From the NCBI GenBank assembly GCA_003158885.1, contig PMLN01000083.1:1-17752 (forward strand): 17,752 nt of DNA, written 5' to 3'. Shown here one piece after another: positions 5,537 through 12,582 of this stretch. The notes under the pieces are model-generated. The model saw only the letters and a program-made list of their open reading frames with translations, ran no database searches and had not been told where the DNA came from. The translations under genes and the position numbers were made by a program. Each line of letters begins with the position of its first letter. Position 1 is the first letter of the stretch. The DNA comes from Anaerolineae bacterium. GTDB taxonomy: Bacteria; Chloroflexota; Anaerolineae; Anaerolineales; Villigracilaceae.

Positions 5537-8316
5537 GAGTCGGCGTGAATGGTGCGGGTGAGAGTGAGTACATTGACGCGGGATGCTTGATGTTTTAGAA
5601 GAAGGCAAGTGATCTCTTCGAGCGTCGCGCCTGAATCGAAGAGATCGTCAACGATGAGAATGCGCTTGCCTGTTATATCGCCGTTTATTGCGAATGCGCC
5701 CGCCACGTTGTCACGCTTTTGCACGAGGGTTTGCATTTCTTTTTGCGGCTGGGTCTGGCGGGTTTTGACGAGAGATGTTTGCATGGGCTTGGCGAGCGCA
5801 CACGATAACGCTTTACAAAATTCGTGAACGGGGCTGAAACTGCGCTGCGTGGACGATGGAACGGGAAGGATCACATCGAATTGATTCGTTTCGGGATATG
5901 CGAGAAAAAGTTTGCGCGTGTGTTCGATGAGCGCCGGCAACGCGCTCGCATCGGATTGATATTTGAGGCGATAGGTGAGGTCGCCGATGCCGCTTCGATT
6001 CCAGTCCGCGCCTGTGAAGCTGCTGTGAAAGTCGAGCGCGAAGCCGATATTCCAATTGCCTGTGAGGGGACGCGGATGAGAGCAGGAAAGATAGGAAGTG
6101 ATTGAATCGAGAGCAAAGACTTCCGAAGTTTCGCCGTTCTTTGGCGCTTCGGAAGTCTGGGAACGAGCCGCGATCACGCAGCGAATCATTTCGAAAGTAA
6201 TTTCTTCGGGCAAATGATTCTTGATGGGCGAGAGATATTGCGTTGAGCCGGCTTCTTGAACCGCCTTCGCGATTTTCTCTTGTACTTCTTTTGGAACAAT
6301 CTTATCTATATCCAATTTCCCCGCTTCGATAAGTTTCGCACAATGACTGTAGATGGTCATCATTGTAAGTCCGCGTTGGAGCGCGATTTGTTCGGGCGTG
6401 TTTCCATCTGCAAGAAGTTGTGCGGTGTATTCAACTGTCCCGCCTGCCTGCAATTGTGCTTTCTTCTTTTCGATTGCCTGACCGGATAATCCGCGCAGCA
6501 TTTTCAGTTCGATGGAAGATTTTTGTTTGATGGCCGCTTCGCCCTTCGGCGTCAGACTCAGCACGGGATACTCGCCGCCGATGACTTTGAAATATCCAAG
6601 CGAAGTAAGTTCCCGAATCATCTCTTCGATTTGGTTTTGCTGAATAGCGGCGAGTTTGGCATAATAAGCATGTTTATCATAATGGAATTTCAGGATGTCC
6701 TGTGCCTTCGAGCCTTTGAGAATTTGCGCCAGTTTTTCGCGTCCCACTTGACGAACTCCTAATTTACGAACCGCATCAAGGATGACAAGCGCGGCGCGTT
6801 CAGCATGACTCATTTGCGTTACATCACCGCTCGACTCGGACGTCTCCTTTTGCGAGAGACAATTATCGCAGCATACGGGTGCATCTGCACTGCCGGTATC
6901 GCCAAAATGGTTCAAGACGATTTTGCGGCGGCAATGATTCGACTCGGCATAATGAATCATGTGTTCGAGTTGTTCCATGCGATTCTGCGTGTGCACTCTG
7001 CTTCGCACTGCGGCTTTTTGGATTGCGGCGGAATCCCATTTGCCTTTTCGCAATAACATCCTCACCCCGTCGTCGCCGAGATGCTCGACCGCCCCGATCC
7101 GTTCCAATTCAGCGAGCCCTACTTTGATCTTGACTTGATGCAAATCCGTGCGGCGCGAGAAATCGTCGCTGGTCATCCAGATTTCGCTGTCTGCGTCCCC
7201 GATGGCGTGGTAAATGATTTGCAATTCTTCGGGCGAGACAATTCCGTTTTGAATAAAGAATTCCTGCAAGGCGCGGTCTTGTGGGTCATACAGCAAAACG
7301 ACTCTTGCGGGAAGTCCATCGCGTCCCGCACGGCCTGCCTCTTGATAATACGCTTCCAGCGAACCCGGCAGTGAATAATGGATCACCTGGCGCACGTCGG
7401 CGCGGTCAATGCCCATGCCGAAGGCGTTGGTGGCAACGATGACGGGCGTCGTCCCATTGATAAATCCTTCTTGAATGTGCGAGCGGTCTTCGGCGGACAA
7501 TCCCGCGTGATAGTGCTCCGCCTTGAGTCTGCAAACCACGCGCACGAATTCCGCGACTTCCTCCGCGTCTCGGCGCGTGCCTGTGTAAATCAAGGCCCCG
7601 CCTTGTGGTAAGTCCGAATTCAATTCAGAATTGCCGAGCAATTCATTCAACGCGCGGAACTTGGCTTCGACGTCCGCCGTATATTTCACTTCGAGTGCGA
7701 GATTCGGACGATTGAATCCCGTCACAATTCGTTTTGTAGATTCGGGCAAACCCAATAATCGAACGATATCGTCCTGCACTTTGGGCGTCGCGGTGGCGGT
7801 CAATGCGGCGGTCAATGGATTTCCCAATTTCCGCCGCGTTTCGGCGATGTGGAGATAATCAGGACGAAAGTCGTGTCCCCACTCGGAGATGCAGTGAGAT
7901 TCGTCGACGGCGAGCAGGCTCAAAGCTTGCGATTGAAGGGATTGGAGAAAAGTCACATTGCGTAGTCGTTCAGGTGCGACATATACAAGTTTATATTTTC
8001 CCTGTGCGAGGAGAGTCAATCTTTTTGTCTGCTCGCCTGTTGGGATCGCGCTGTTGATGAATGTGGCGGGAATCCCTTTGCGATTGAGCGCGTCCACCTG
8101 GTCTTTCATCAACGCGATGAGCGGCGAAATGACGAGGGTCAGGCCGTCGAATTGCAGCGCGGCGAATTGGTAGATAAGCGATTTTCCCGCGCCGGTGGGC
8201 ATGATGACGAGCGTGTGCTGATGATCGAGGAGAGATTGAATCGCTTCTTCCTGACCCGTGCGGAAAGAGTCGAAGCCGAAATGAGCTTGGAGGGCGGATG
8301 CAAGGCTGGAAATCAT
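5533..8316 (-). CDS. RecQ-family helicase fused to a ComF-like phosphoribosyltransferase (RqlH/PsyrT-type)
   Basis: A 927-residue multidomain protein. Residues 1-350 are a RecQ helicase core: FRTGQEEAI (motif 0), PTGAGKS (Walker A, 40-46), DESH (138-141, usually DEAH), TATAT (173-177) and QEAGRAGRDG (326-334). The RecQ zinc region follows, with Cys462 and CCDNC at 482-486, its first two clustered cysteines adjacent rather than two apart. Next come a winged helix and a helicase-type HTH (about 600-680, LADGNTPEQIALQRGL). No HRDC domain is seen. From about 735 it becomes a ComF-like PRTase with ILPVPSS (816-822) and the PRPP loop ILIVDDLFDSGAT (886-898). The helicase should translocate on ssDNA; the PRTase could act on a nucleotide or base. 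No clear Shine-Dalgarno; its ATG overlaps the old stop of the upstream remnant. Confidence 0.93.
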   Translation of the reverse strand: MISSLASALQAHFGFDSFRTGQEEAIQSLLDHQHTLVIMPTGAGKSLIYQFAALQFDGLTLVISPLIALMKDQVDALNRKGIPATFINSAIPTGEQTKRLTLLAQGKYKLVYVAPERLRNVTFLQSLQSQALSLLAVDESHCISEWGHDFRPDYLHIAETRRKLGNPLTAALTATATPKVQDDIVRLLGLPESTKRIVTGFNRPNLALEVKYTADVEAKFRALNELLGNSELNSDLPQGGALIYTGTRRDAEEVAEFVRVVCRLKAEHYHAGLSAEDRSHIQEGFINGTTPVIVATNAFGMGIDRADVRQVIHYSLPGSLEAYYQEAGRAGRDGLPARVVLLYDPQDRALQEFFIQNGIVSPEELQIIYHAIGDADSEIWMTSDDFSRRTDLHQVKIKVGLAELERIGAVEHLGDDGVRMLLRKGKWDSAAIQKAAVRSRVHTQNRMEQLEHMIHYAESNHCRRKIVLNHFGDTGSADAPVCCDNCLSQKETSESSGDVTQMSHAERAALVILDAVRKLGVRQVGREKLAQILKGSKAQDILKFHYDKHAYYAKLAAIQQNQIEEMIRELTSLGYFKVIGGEYPVLSLTPKGEAAIKQKSSIELKMLRGLSGQAIEKKKAQLQAGGTVEYTAQLLADGNTPEQIALQRGLTMMTIYSHCAKLIEAGKLDIDKIVPKEVQEKIAKAVQEAGSTQYLSPIKNHLPEEITFEMIRCVIAARSQTSEAPKNGETSEVFALDSITSYLSCSHPRPLTGNWNIGFALDFHSSFTGADWNRSGIGDLTYRLKYQSDASALPALIEHTRKLFLAYPETNQFDVILPVPSSTQRSFSPVHEFCKALSCALAKPMQTSLVKTRQTQPQKEMQTLVQKRDNVAGAFAINGDITGKRILIVDDLFDSGATLEEITCLLLKHQASRVNVLTLTRTIHADS

Positions 8317-8512
8317 GGTTTGAGCCGGTTCAATTCATCCTGAAATGCGCGGAGTTTCTTGGTTCGTGCGCGTATTTCTGCGATGAGTCTATTCCCTGGC
8401 GTCGCTGTTCGTAGATGGCGCCCTGTTCATAATACTTTAGTTTTCGTTGGAAATACGCTTCATCTGTCCAGCGGGCAATATCTGATTTTTTGAGGTGGGG
8501 AATGGAAGGCAA
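8313..8512 (-). pseudogene. remnant of a SWIM-like gene at the head of the recQ operon
   Basis: Two pieces in different frames. The 5' piece starts at a TTG (8512) behind GGAG and reads ARWTDEAYFQRKLKYYEQGAI, then leaves frame near 8380 and stops at 8330. This matches the N-terminal pattern of SWIM zinc-finger proteins, and resembles the same part of the SNF2 protein in this window (QRGRAYYKDGRV). The 3' piece, in the next frame, reads NRLIAEIRARTKKLRAFQDE and ends with a TGA that overlaps the recQ ATG (ATGA). The middle, including any CxC...CxH zinc site, is gone. I infer an ancestral gene translationally coupled to recQ that suffered an internal deletion with frameshift. The family call is moderate because the diagnostic motif is missing. 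Confidence 0.6.
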
Positions 8513-8541
8513 TTCACGGCTCCGGGAAATGGAATGTTCGC

Positions 8542-8547
8542 ATTATA
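8542..8547 (-). promoter_or_regulatory. putative -10 box for the SWIM remnant-recQ-dprA-galT operon
   Basis: A perfect TATAAT (minus strand) lies 29 nt upstream of the TTG at 8512 and just past the terminator hairpin at 8563-8589, exactly where an operon promoter is expected. No convincing -35 box is visible. Confidence 0.45.
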
Positions 8548-8562
8548 CAACTTTAATAAAAA

Positions 8563-8589
8563 TGCCCTGCCAGATTTTCTGGCAAGGCA
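8563..8589 (-). terminator. intrinsic terminator ending the 8784-12030 / small-ORF unit
   Basis: Inverted repeat TGCC-x-TGCCAG / CTGGCA-x-GGCA with one internal mismatch and a 5-nt loop. On the minus strand it is followed by CATTTTTATT, giving a T-rich tail. It lies 18 nt past the TAA of the small frame at 8607. On the plus strand the tail is weaker (AAAATAGTTTTC), so the main direction is probably minus. Confidence 0.65.
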
Positions 8590-8606
8590 AAATAGTTTTC
8601 TATCGG

Positions 8607-8711
8607 TTATTTTGCTGCTGCGTAGTAGAGGCTCTTTCGCTCTTCCAGACGGACGATCCATCCAAATCCGCAGGTTCAGTGCGTGATTGGATTGTCTTCG
8701 TGGAGGTTCAT
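8607..8711 (-). pseudogene. 34-codon small ORF interrupted by an in-frame TGA, with Shine-Dalgarno in a hairpin
   Basis: The ATG at 8711 follows a strong AGGAGGT. The frame reads MNLHEDNPITH, then TGA (8676-8678), then continues protein-like as TCGFGWIVRLEERKS and ends at TAA 8607, 18 nt before a terminator. GGAGGT pairs perfectly with ACCTCC inside codons 2-4 (plus-strand arms 8702-8707 and 8716-8721), placing the AUG in the loop. So the ribosome site can be masked by its own coding sequence. I do not recognise the protein. It may be an 11-residue peptide, a 34-residue small protein with a recent nonsense mutation, or a recoded gene; a nonsense-mutated small protein seems most likely. Confidence 0.45.
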
Positions 8712-8783
8712 GACCACCTCCTGTGACAATTCGTTTGGAAAAGAAGTGACGAACGATCATGTGGATCGATTCTCTTTGACTTG

Positions 8784-9749
8784 CTAAAGATTTGGATCTG
8801 ATTGTTCTTTACCTCGTTCTTGTAACCATTGAAGCATGGCACGCACACTCCCGGTGGCCATTGCGATACTCGTATCCGCAGCGCCATAATAGATTCGTAA
8901 CGTATCTCCGTCAGACGCAAGAGTGTGACCACACGGAAAGATAACTTTATCCACATCCCCATATTGCTCGTACGGCTGTTCGGGCGCAAACACCCACTCG
9001 TCGCCGCGTTTCAAACAACGCTCCGGTTCATTCAGATCAAATAGAGCGAGACCTAATCTGTAAATGCAGCCGGACGCGTTATCCTTTACGCCATGATAAA
9101 TCACCAGCCAGCCTTGTGAAGTCTCGATCGGGGGGGAGGAGAGACCGATTTTGTTCGCATCCCACCAGCCGCCGAGCCGCGCCTCGAGAATTTTTTTGTG
9201 TCCACCCCAGTTCCGCAGGTCTGATGAGTAGGATAACCACATATGCGCGTTGAGCCCGCCAAGCGGGCGATGGATCAAGGCCCACTGGCCATTGATCCTG
9301 TGCGGCAGAAGAGCCGCATCTTTGTCCTCCGGTTGCATGATCACGCCATACCGCTCGAAGGAGTGGAAATCTTTTGTGAGTGCCAGGGCCACACACGGCC
9401 CGCCGTTTGCGTACGCGGTATAGGTGATGGCATACTGGCCCAATTCAGGAACATAGGTGATGCGTGGGTCTTCTATGCCCCACAGTTCATCCGGAAAGTG
9501 ATCCGGGTCGGGAGCGAGGGTGGGCTGGGCGTCGATCTGCCAGTGATCGATGCCATTCGATGAACGGGCGGCGCATAGATGGGAATGGCCGCGGCGATCC
9601 TCCACGCGGCATAATAGCAGGGTGGTACCGTCCGTCAGTAAAGTCGCGCCGGGATTGAATACGCTATTGACTTGATACGGCCAGGTTGCCGCTGTCAGAA
9701 TGGGGTTGAGTTTGGAGCGTTGAAATAGATCTGAGTGATGATTGTTCAT
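8784..9749 (-). CDS. GH130 family beta-mannoside phosphorylase-like glycosidase
   Basis: A 321-residue five-bladed beta-propeller protein of family GH130. These enzymes phosphorolyse beta-mannosides to mannose-1-phosphate (some relatives hydrolyse them). Signatures: SVFNPGATLL near the N-terminus, LLLCRVEDRRGHSHL, the active-site segment ELWGIEDPRITY, NKIGLSSPPI with GWLVIYHGV, and the tail FPCGHTL followed by RIYYGAAD. The exact substrate cannot be read from these. The start is uncertain: in-frame ATGs at 9779, 9764 and 9749 all lie inside the upstream glycosyltransferase gene and none has a good Shine-Dalgarno, so reinitiation after the upstream stop is likely. I chose 9749 as closest to the family start. 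No signal peptide, so cytosolic. The fused glycosyltransferase upstream is its probable partner. Confidence 0.9.
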   Translation of the reverse strand: MNNHHSDLFQRSKLNPILTAATWPYQVNSVFNPGATLLTDGTTLLLCRVEDRRGHSHLCAARSSNGIDHWQIDAQPTLAPDPDHFPDELWGIEDPRITYVPELGQYAITYTAYANGGPCVALALTKDFHSFERYGVIMQPEDKDAALLPHRINGQWALIHRPLGGLNAHMWLSYSSDLRNWGGHKKILEARLGGWWDANKIGLSSPPIETSQGWLVIYHGVKDNASGCIYRLGLALFDLNEPERCLKRGDEWVFAPEQPYEQYGDVDKVIFPCGHTLASDGDTLRIYYGAADTSIAMATGSVRAMLQWLQERGKEQSDPNL

Positions 9750-12030
9750 TATGGGTATATTCATTGAGTTGACCAACATTTTCTGATAATCTTAATTCCA
9801 AAAGTGACTGGAGAAAGGCGAGAGTGGACTCTGCACCTTGATTCTCGTTCAACCTGTCAGGATGCAGGCCATCGCGACAGCCGCCTGTCGTCGGATCGTA
9901 GACCGGCAGGTGCAAGTCGTTTCGCCCGAGAAACCATTCGAAACCTCGGCGTGCTTCTATGTGCCAGCTCTTTTTCCCCGTGATACGATGAGCTTCGAGG
10001 CAGGCGGAAATCATCGACTGCGCCTCCACAGGTTGTTGATCGAAGCGGGCGCGTTCGCCGCCCCGTTGATAAAAACCGTTCGAGCCGATGGGAACGAAAT
10101 GCTTTCCTTCCGTATCCGCATGTTGTAATTCGGCCAGCCAGCCTAGCGACTCCAGACCCACCTCGGTCATTTCAGGATTTGATAGAGACTGGCCGCACAA
10201 TAGCATGGCCTGTGATAGTGCCGCATTGCAATAAGTCAGCTTGTTCTCAAACCAGTTCCATCCATCTACCCGGTTATCCTTGTAAAGTGAGAATAACCGC
10301 CCTGCTAACTCCTCCTGTACTTGGGTGACGCGCCGATCGCCGGCAAAGCGCTCTAAATACTCATGGATGCCGATCAGTGCGAAGGCCCAGGCGCGCGGGC
10401 TGGTTGTTTGAAGGATCGCCAGCAGCGATTGCTCGAATATGCGGCCGGCCATATTATGCAAGGTTGGCGTATTCGAACGGCCCAGCAGGGTGCCCAGCGC
10501 CCACAATGCGCGGCCGTGGCTGTCGTCCGAACCACTCTCTTCGAGCCAATTGCGCTGATAATCCATAAAGTTCCGGAAGCGCCCTGTTTCAGGATTGAAG
10601 GCATACCAGATGAATGCCAGGTAGCGCGTGGCCAATTCGGTGGCTGCCTTGTTTCCCAGTTCATCCAGGAGCACACTGACCATCAGGGCGCGGGCATTAT
10701 CATCTGTGGTGTAACCTTCGCGATAGTTGGGGATGGTGAAAATGGCATGTTGCAATATGCCGGTATTATCCGTGAGGTGGCGCAAATGATCCAATTTGAG
10801 CGGGGGCAATTCCCAGGCGCGCTTATCCAATGGCTTGACCGCGAAGTCGGCCTGCGCAAAATGATGACGTTCAGAGCGCGCGCGTTCAAATGTTGTCATA
10901 TAACGGCGGGCAACCTGCGGCCAGATCATATCCCGACCGAAAAGATAAGCACGCTTCCGCATGGCATGACGTTTTGACTCATTGCCCAGTAGATCGATCA
11001 CTTGGTCGGCCAGTGCTTGCGGATCGTTGAAGGGCACCAAGGCCCCGCGTTCATCCGCCAGCATTTCTTCTGCATACCAGTATGGCGTGGAGATTACCGC
11101 CTTTCCAGCCCCCAGGGTATACGCCAATGTCCCCGAGGTGATCTGCGCCACGTCGAGATACGGCGTTATGTATATGTCCGACACGCTGATAAACTGGATC
11201 AATTCCTCCAGGCTGACGAAGCGGTTATAGAAGATCACATTTCCTTCCACACCCTTTTCGTGGGCCAGCCATTGCAGGGATAAACGATAGGTTTCGCCTT
11301 CGTTCTGTATGACGTGTGGATGGGTCGCGCCGACGACGATATACACCACATTTGGATATTTCTCCAAAATATGAGGCAGAGCCGCGATGACATTCTCAAT
11401 GCCTTTGTTGGCCGAGAGCAGGCCAAAACTAAGCAAAACGCTTTTGCCCTCGACCCCAAACAGATCTTTGTTAAAGCTTGGGTCCACAAATGGAACATCG
11501 GGAATGCCGTGCGGGATCAGGTCGATCTTCTTTTCGGGTACGTGATAAATACTTTGCAGGAATTCAGCGCCGCGTTCGCTCATGACGACCACACGATCAG
11601 ACAAAGACACGATTTCTTCGAGCACCCGGCGCTGATCGAGATTGGGATCCCGCAGGATTGTGTGTAACGTCGTGACGACGGGCATGCGCAGTTGGCGCAG
11701 GGTCTCGAGAATATAACTGCCCGCTTTTCCCCCGAAGATGCCGTATTCATGTTGCAAAGACACCATATCCACGTTGTTGATGTTCAAGAAATCGGCGGCG
11801 CGGCGGTAGGATTCGATATCCTTCTCCGCCAGTTCAAAACGAACACGCGGCGGGTACTCATAACCCGCTTCCGTGTCATTGACCGGCAGCGCAATGCAAG
11901 CCGTGCCTTTGTATTCATTAGCAATGGCCTCGCAGAGATCGGTGGTAAACGTTGCAATGCCGCACTGGCGCGGCAGGTAATTGCCGATAAAGGCAATGCG
12001 CTTGATGATAGAATGGCTGATCCGTTCCAT
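9664..12030 (-). CDS. GT4-type glycosyltransferase fused to an (alpha/alpha)6 toroid domain
   Basis: A 788-residue two-domain protein. Residues 1 to about 395 are a GT-B glycosyltransferase of the GT4 type: RIAFIGNYLPRQCGIATF at the start, LQHEYGIFGG, LIPHGIPDV, LSFGLLSANKGIEN, and the donor-site region PYLDVAQITSGTLAY ending in STPYWYAEEML. Residues from about 415 to 750 form an alpha/alpha-toroid like sugar-processing enzymes (YTTDDNARALM, HGRALWALGTLLGRS, WNWFENKLTYCNAALSQAML, GGCRDGLHPDRLNENQGAES). The start at 12030 has AAGGAGAG upstream; an upstream GTG at 12072 has none. The final 38 or so residues overlap the GH130 start by 86 nt and look like read-through sequence. The pair probably builds and recycles a mannoside or similar glycan; this is inference from context. 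Confidence 0.88.
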   Translation of the reverse strand: MERISHSIIKRIAFIGNYLPRQCGIATFTTDLCEAIANEYKGTACIALPVNDTEAGYEYPPRVRFELAEKDIESYRRAADFLNINNVDMVSLQHEYGIFGGKAGSYILETLRQLRMPVVTTLHTILRDPNLDQRRVLEEIVSLSDRVVVMSERGAEFLQSIYHVPEKKIDLIPHGIPDVPFVDPSFNKDLFGVEGKSVLLSFGLLSANKGIENVIAALPHILEKYPNVVYIVVGATHPHVIQNEGETYRLSLQWLAHEKGVEGNVIFYNRFVSLEELIQFISVSDIYITPYLDVAQITSGTLAYTLGAGKAVISTPYWYAEEMLADERGALVPFNDPQALADQVIDLLGNESKRHAMRKRAYLFGRDMIWPQVARRYMTTFERARSERHHFAQADFAVKPLDKRAWELPPLKLDHLRHLTDNTGILQHAIFTIPNYREGYTTDDNARALMVSVLLDELGNKAATELATRYLAFIWYAFNPETGRFRNFMDYQRNWLEESGSDDSHGRALWALGTLLGRSNTPTLHNMAGRIFEQSLLAILQTTSPRAWAFALIGIHEYLERFAGDRRVTQVQEELAGRLFSLYKDNRVDGWNWFENKLTYCNAALSQAMLLCGQSLSNPEMTEVGLESLGWLAELQHADTEGKHFVPIGSNGFYQRGGERARFDQQPVEAQSMISACLEAHRITGKKSWHIEARRGFEWFLGRNDLHLPVYDPTTGGCRDGLHPDRLNENQGAESTLAFLQSLLELRLSENVGQLNEYTHNEQSSLRSISTLQTQPHSDSGNLAVSSQ

Positions 12031-12064
12031 ATTAAAACTCTCCTTTCTTAAAACTTCTTCTTTC

Positions 12065-12125
12065 GGCGTCACTGTGGGATAAGAAATGCCATCAACCCCA
12101 TAACAGGGTTGACGGTTGTGACGCC
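12065..12125 (-). promoter_or_regulatory. nested inverted repeats in the glycosyltransferase leader
   Basis: An outer perfect 8-bp repeat, GGCGTCAC (12065-12072) with GTGACGCC (12118-12125), encloses an inner perfect 7-bp repeat, TCAACCC (12092-12098) with GGGTTGA (12106-12112). The structure lies 35-95 nt upstream of the ATG at 12030. The transcript leader could therefore fold into a two-tier stem. It matches no riboswitch class that I recognise; it could be an operator pair or an mRNA-stability element. Confidence 0.4.
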
Positions 12126-12258
12126 AGACAAATCCGGTTATTCAATTCTCACAACTGTGCCAGGCCGAATGGGCCGCGGTAGTATAACGAAAGTTGTGTA
12201 AAAGTAGAGGGAGTCCTGGTATCCTTGTAGGTGACAAAACCAAAACAAGGAGAAGGCC

Positions 12259-12540
12259 ATGGCTCCCACAACAAATCATAAACGACTTGATGAAGAAGGT
12301 CAAGTGATGATCGAGGATTTACTTCAGGAACGGTTACGCCTGGCGATCAAGTACATGCTGGTGCAAGTGCTGGAAGAAGAGGTCAATGCGTTTGTGAATG
12401 CGGCACCTTATCAAAGAACTCCGGAACGGCGGGATCAGCGCAATGGAAAATATGAGCGGGATCTGGGCACGTCCATGGGTGTGATCGAGGATTTGCCGGT
12501 GCCGCGCACCCGGCCACCGCAGAGTAAATTTCGCAAGTCG
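12259..12540 (+). pseudogene. truncated IS256-family transposase (N-terminal part)
   Basis: The first 94 or so codons match the N-terminus of Mutator-like IS256-family transposases: MIEDLLQERLRLAIKYMLVQ, then EVNAFVNAAPYQRTPERRDQ, RNGKYERDLGTSMGVIEDLP and VPRTRPP. The DDE catalytic domain, about 300 further residues, is absent. After KFRK near 12535 the homology stops, and the frame runs on only by reading the SNF2 gene backwards. AAGGAG precedes the ATG. The left end of the element probably lies in 12180-12258, which has no other gene, but I cannot fix its inverted repeat because the right end is lost. The break falls about 45 bp from the SNF2 stop, so a deletion probably removed the rest of the IS. 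Confidence 0.82.
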
Positions 12541-12582
12541 CGGTGGCAAGGTTTGTTCAGTCTTTATCTGACTATTACAGAA

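Noticed and set aside
5537..5608. Longer N-terminus for the DprA-like protein starting at 5608
   Set aside because: The extra 24 residues lie entirely inside the PRTase coding region. The ATGA start at 5536 fits the family and the operon.
8640..8680. Selenocysteine insertion at the TGA of the small ORF
   Set aside because: A weak CGGA/TCCG stem follows the TGA, but there is no convincing bacterial SECIS with a well-placed apical GGU loop, and no selenium genes are in the window. A nonsense mutation is simpler.
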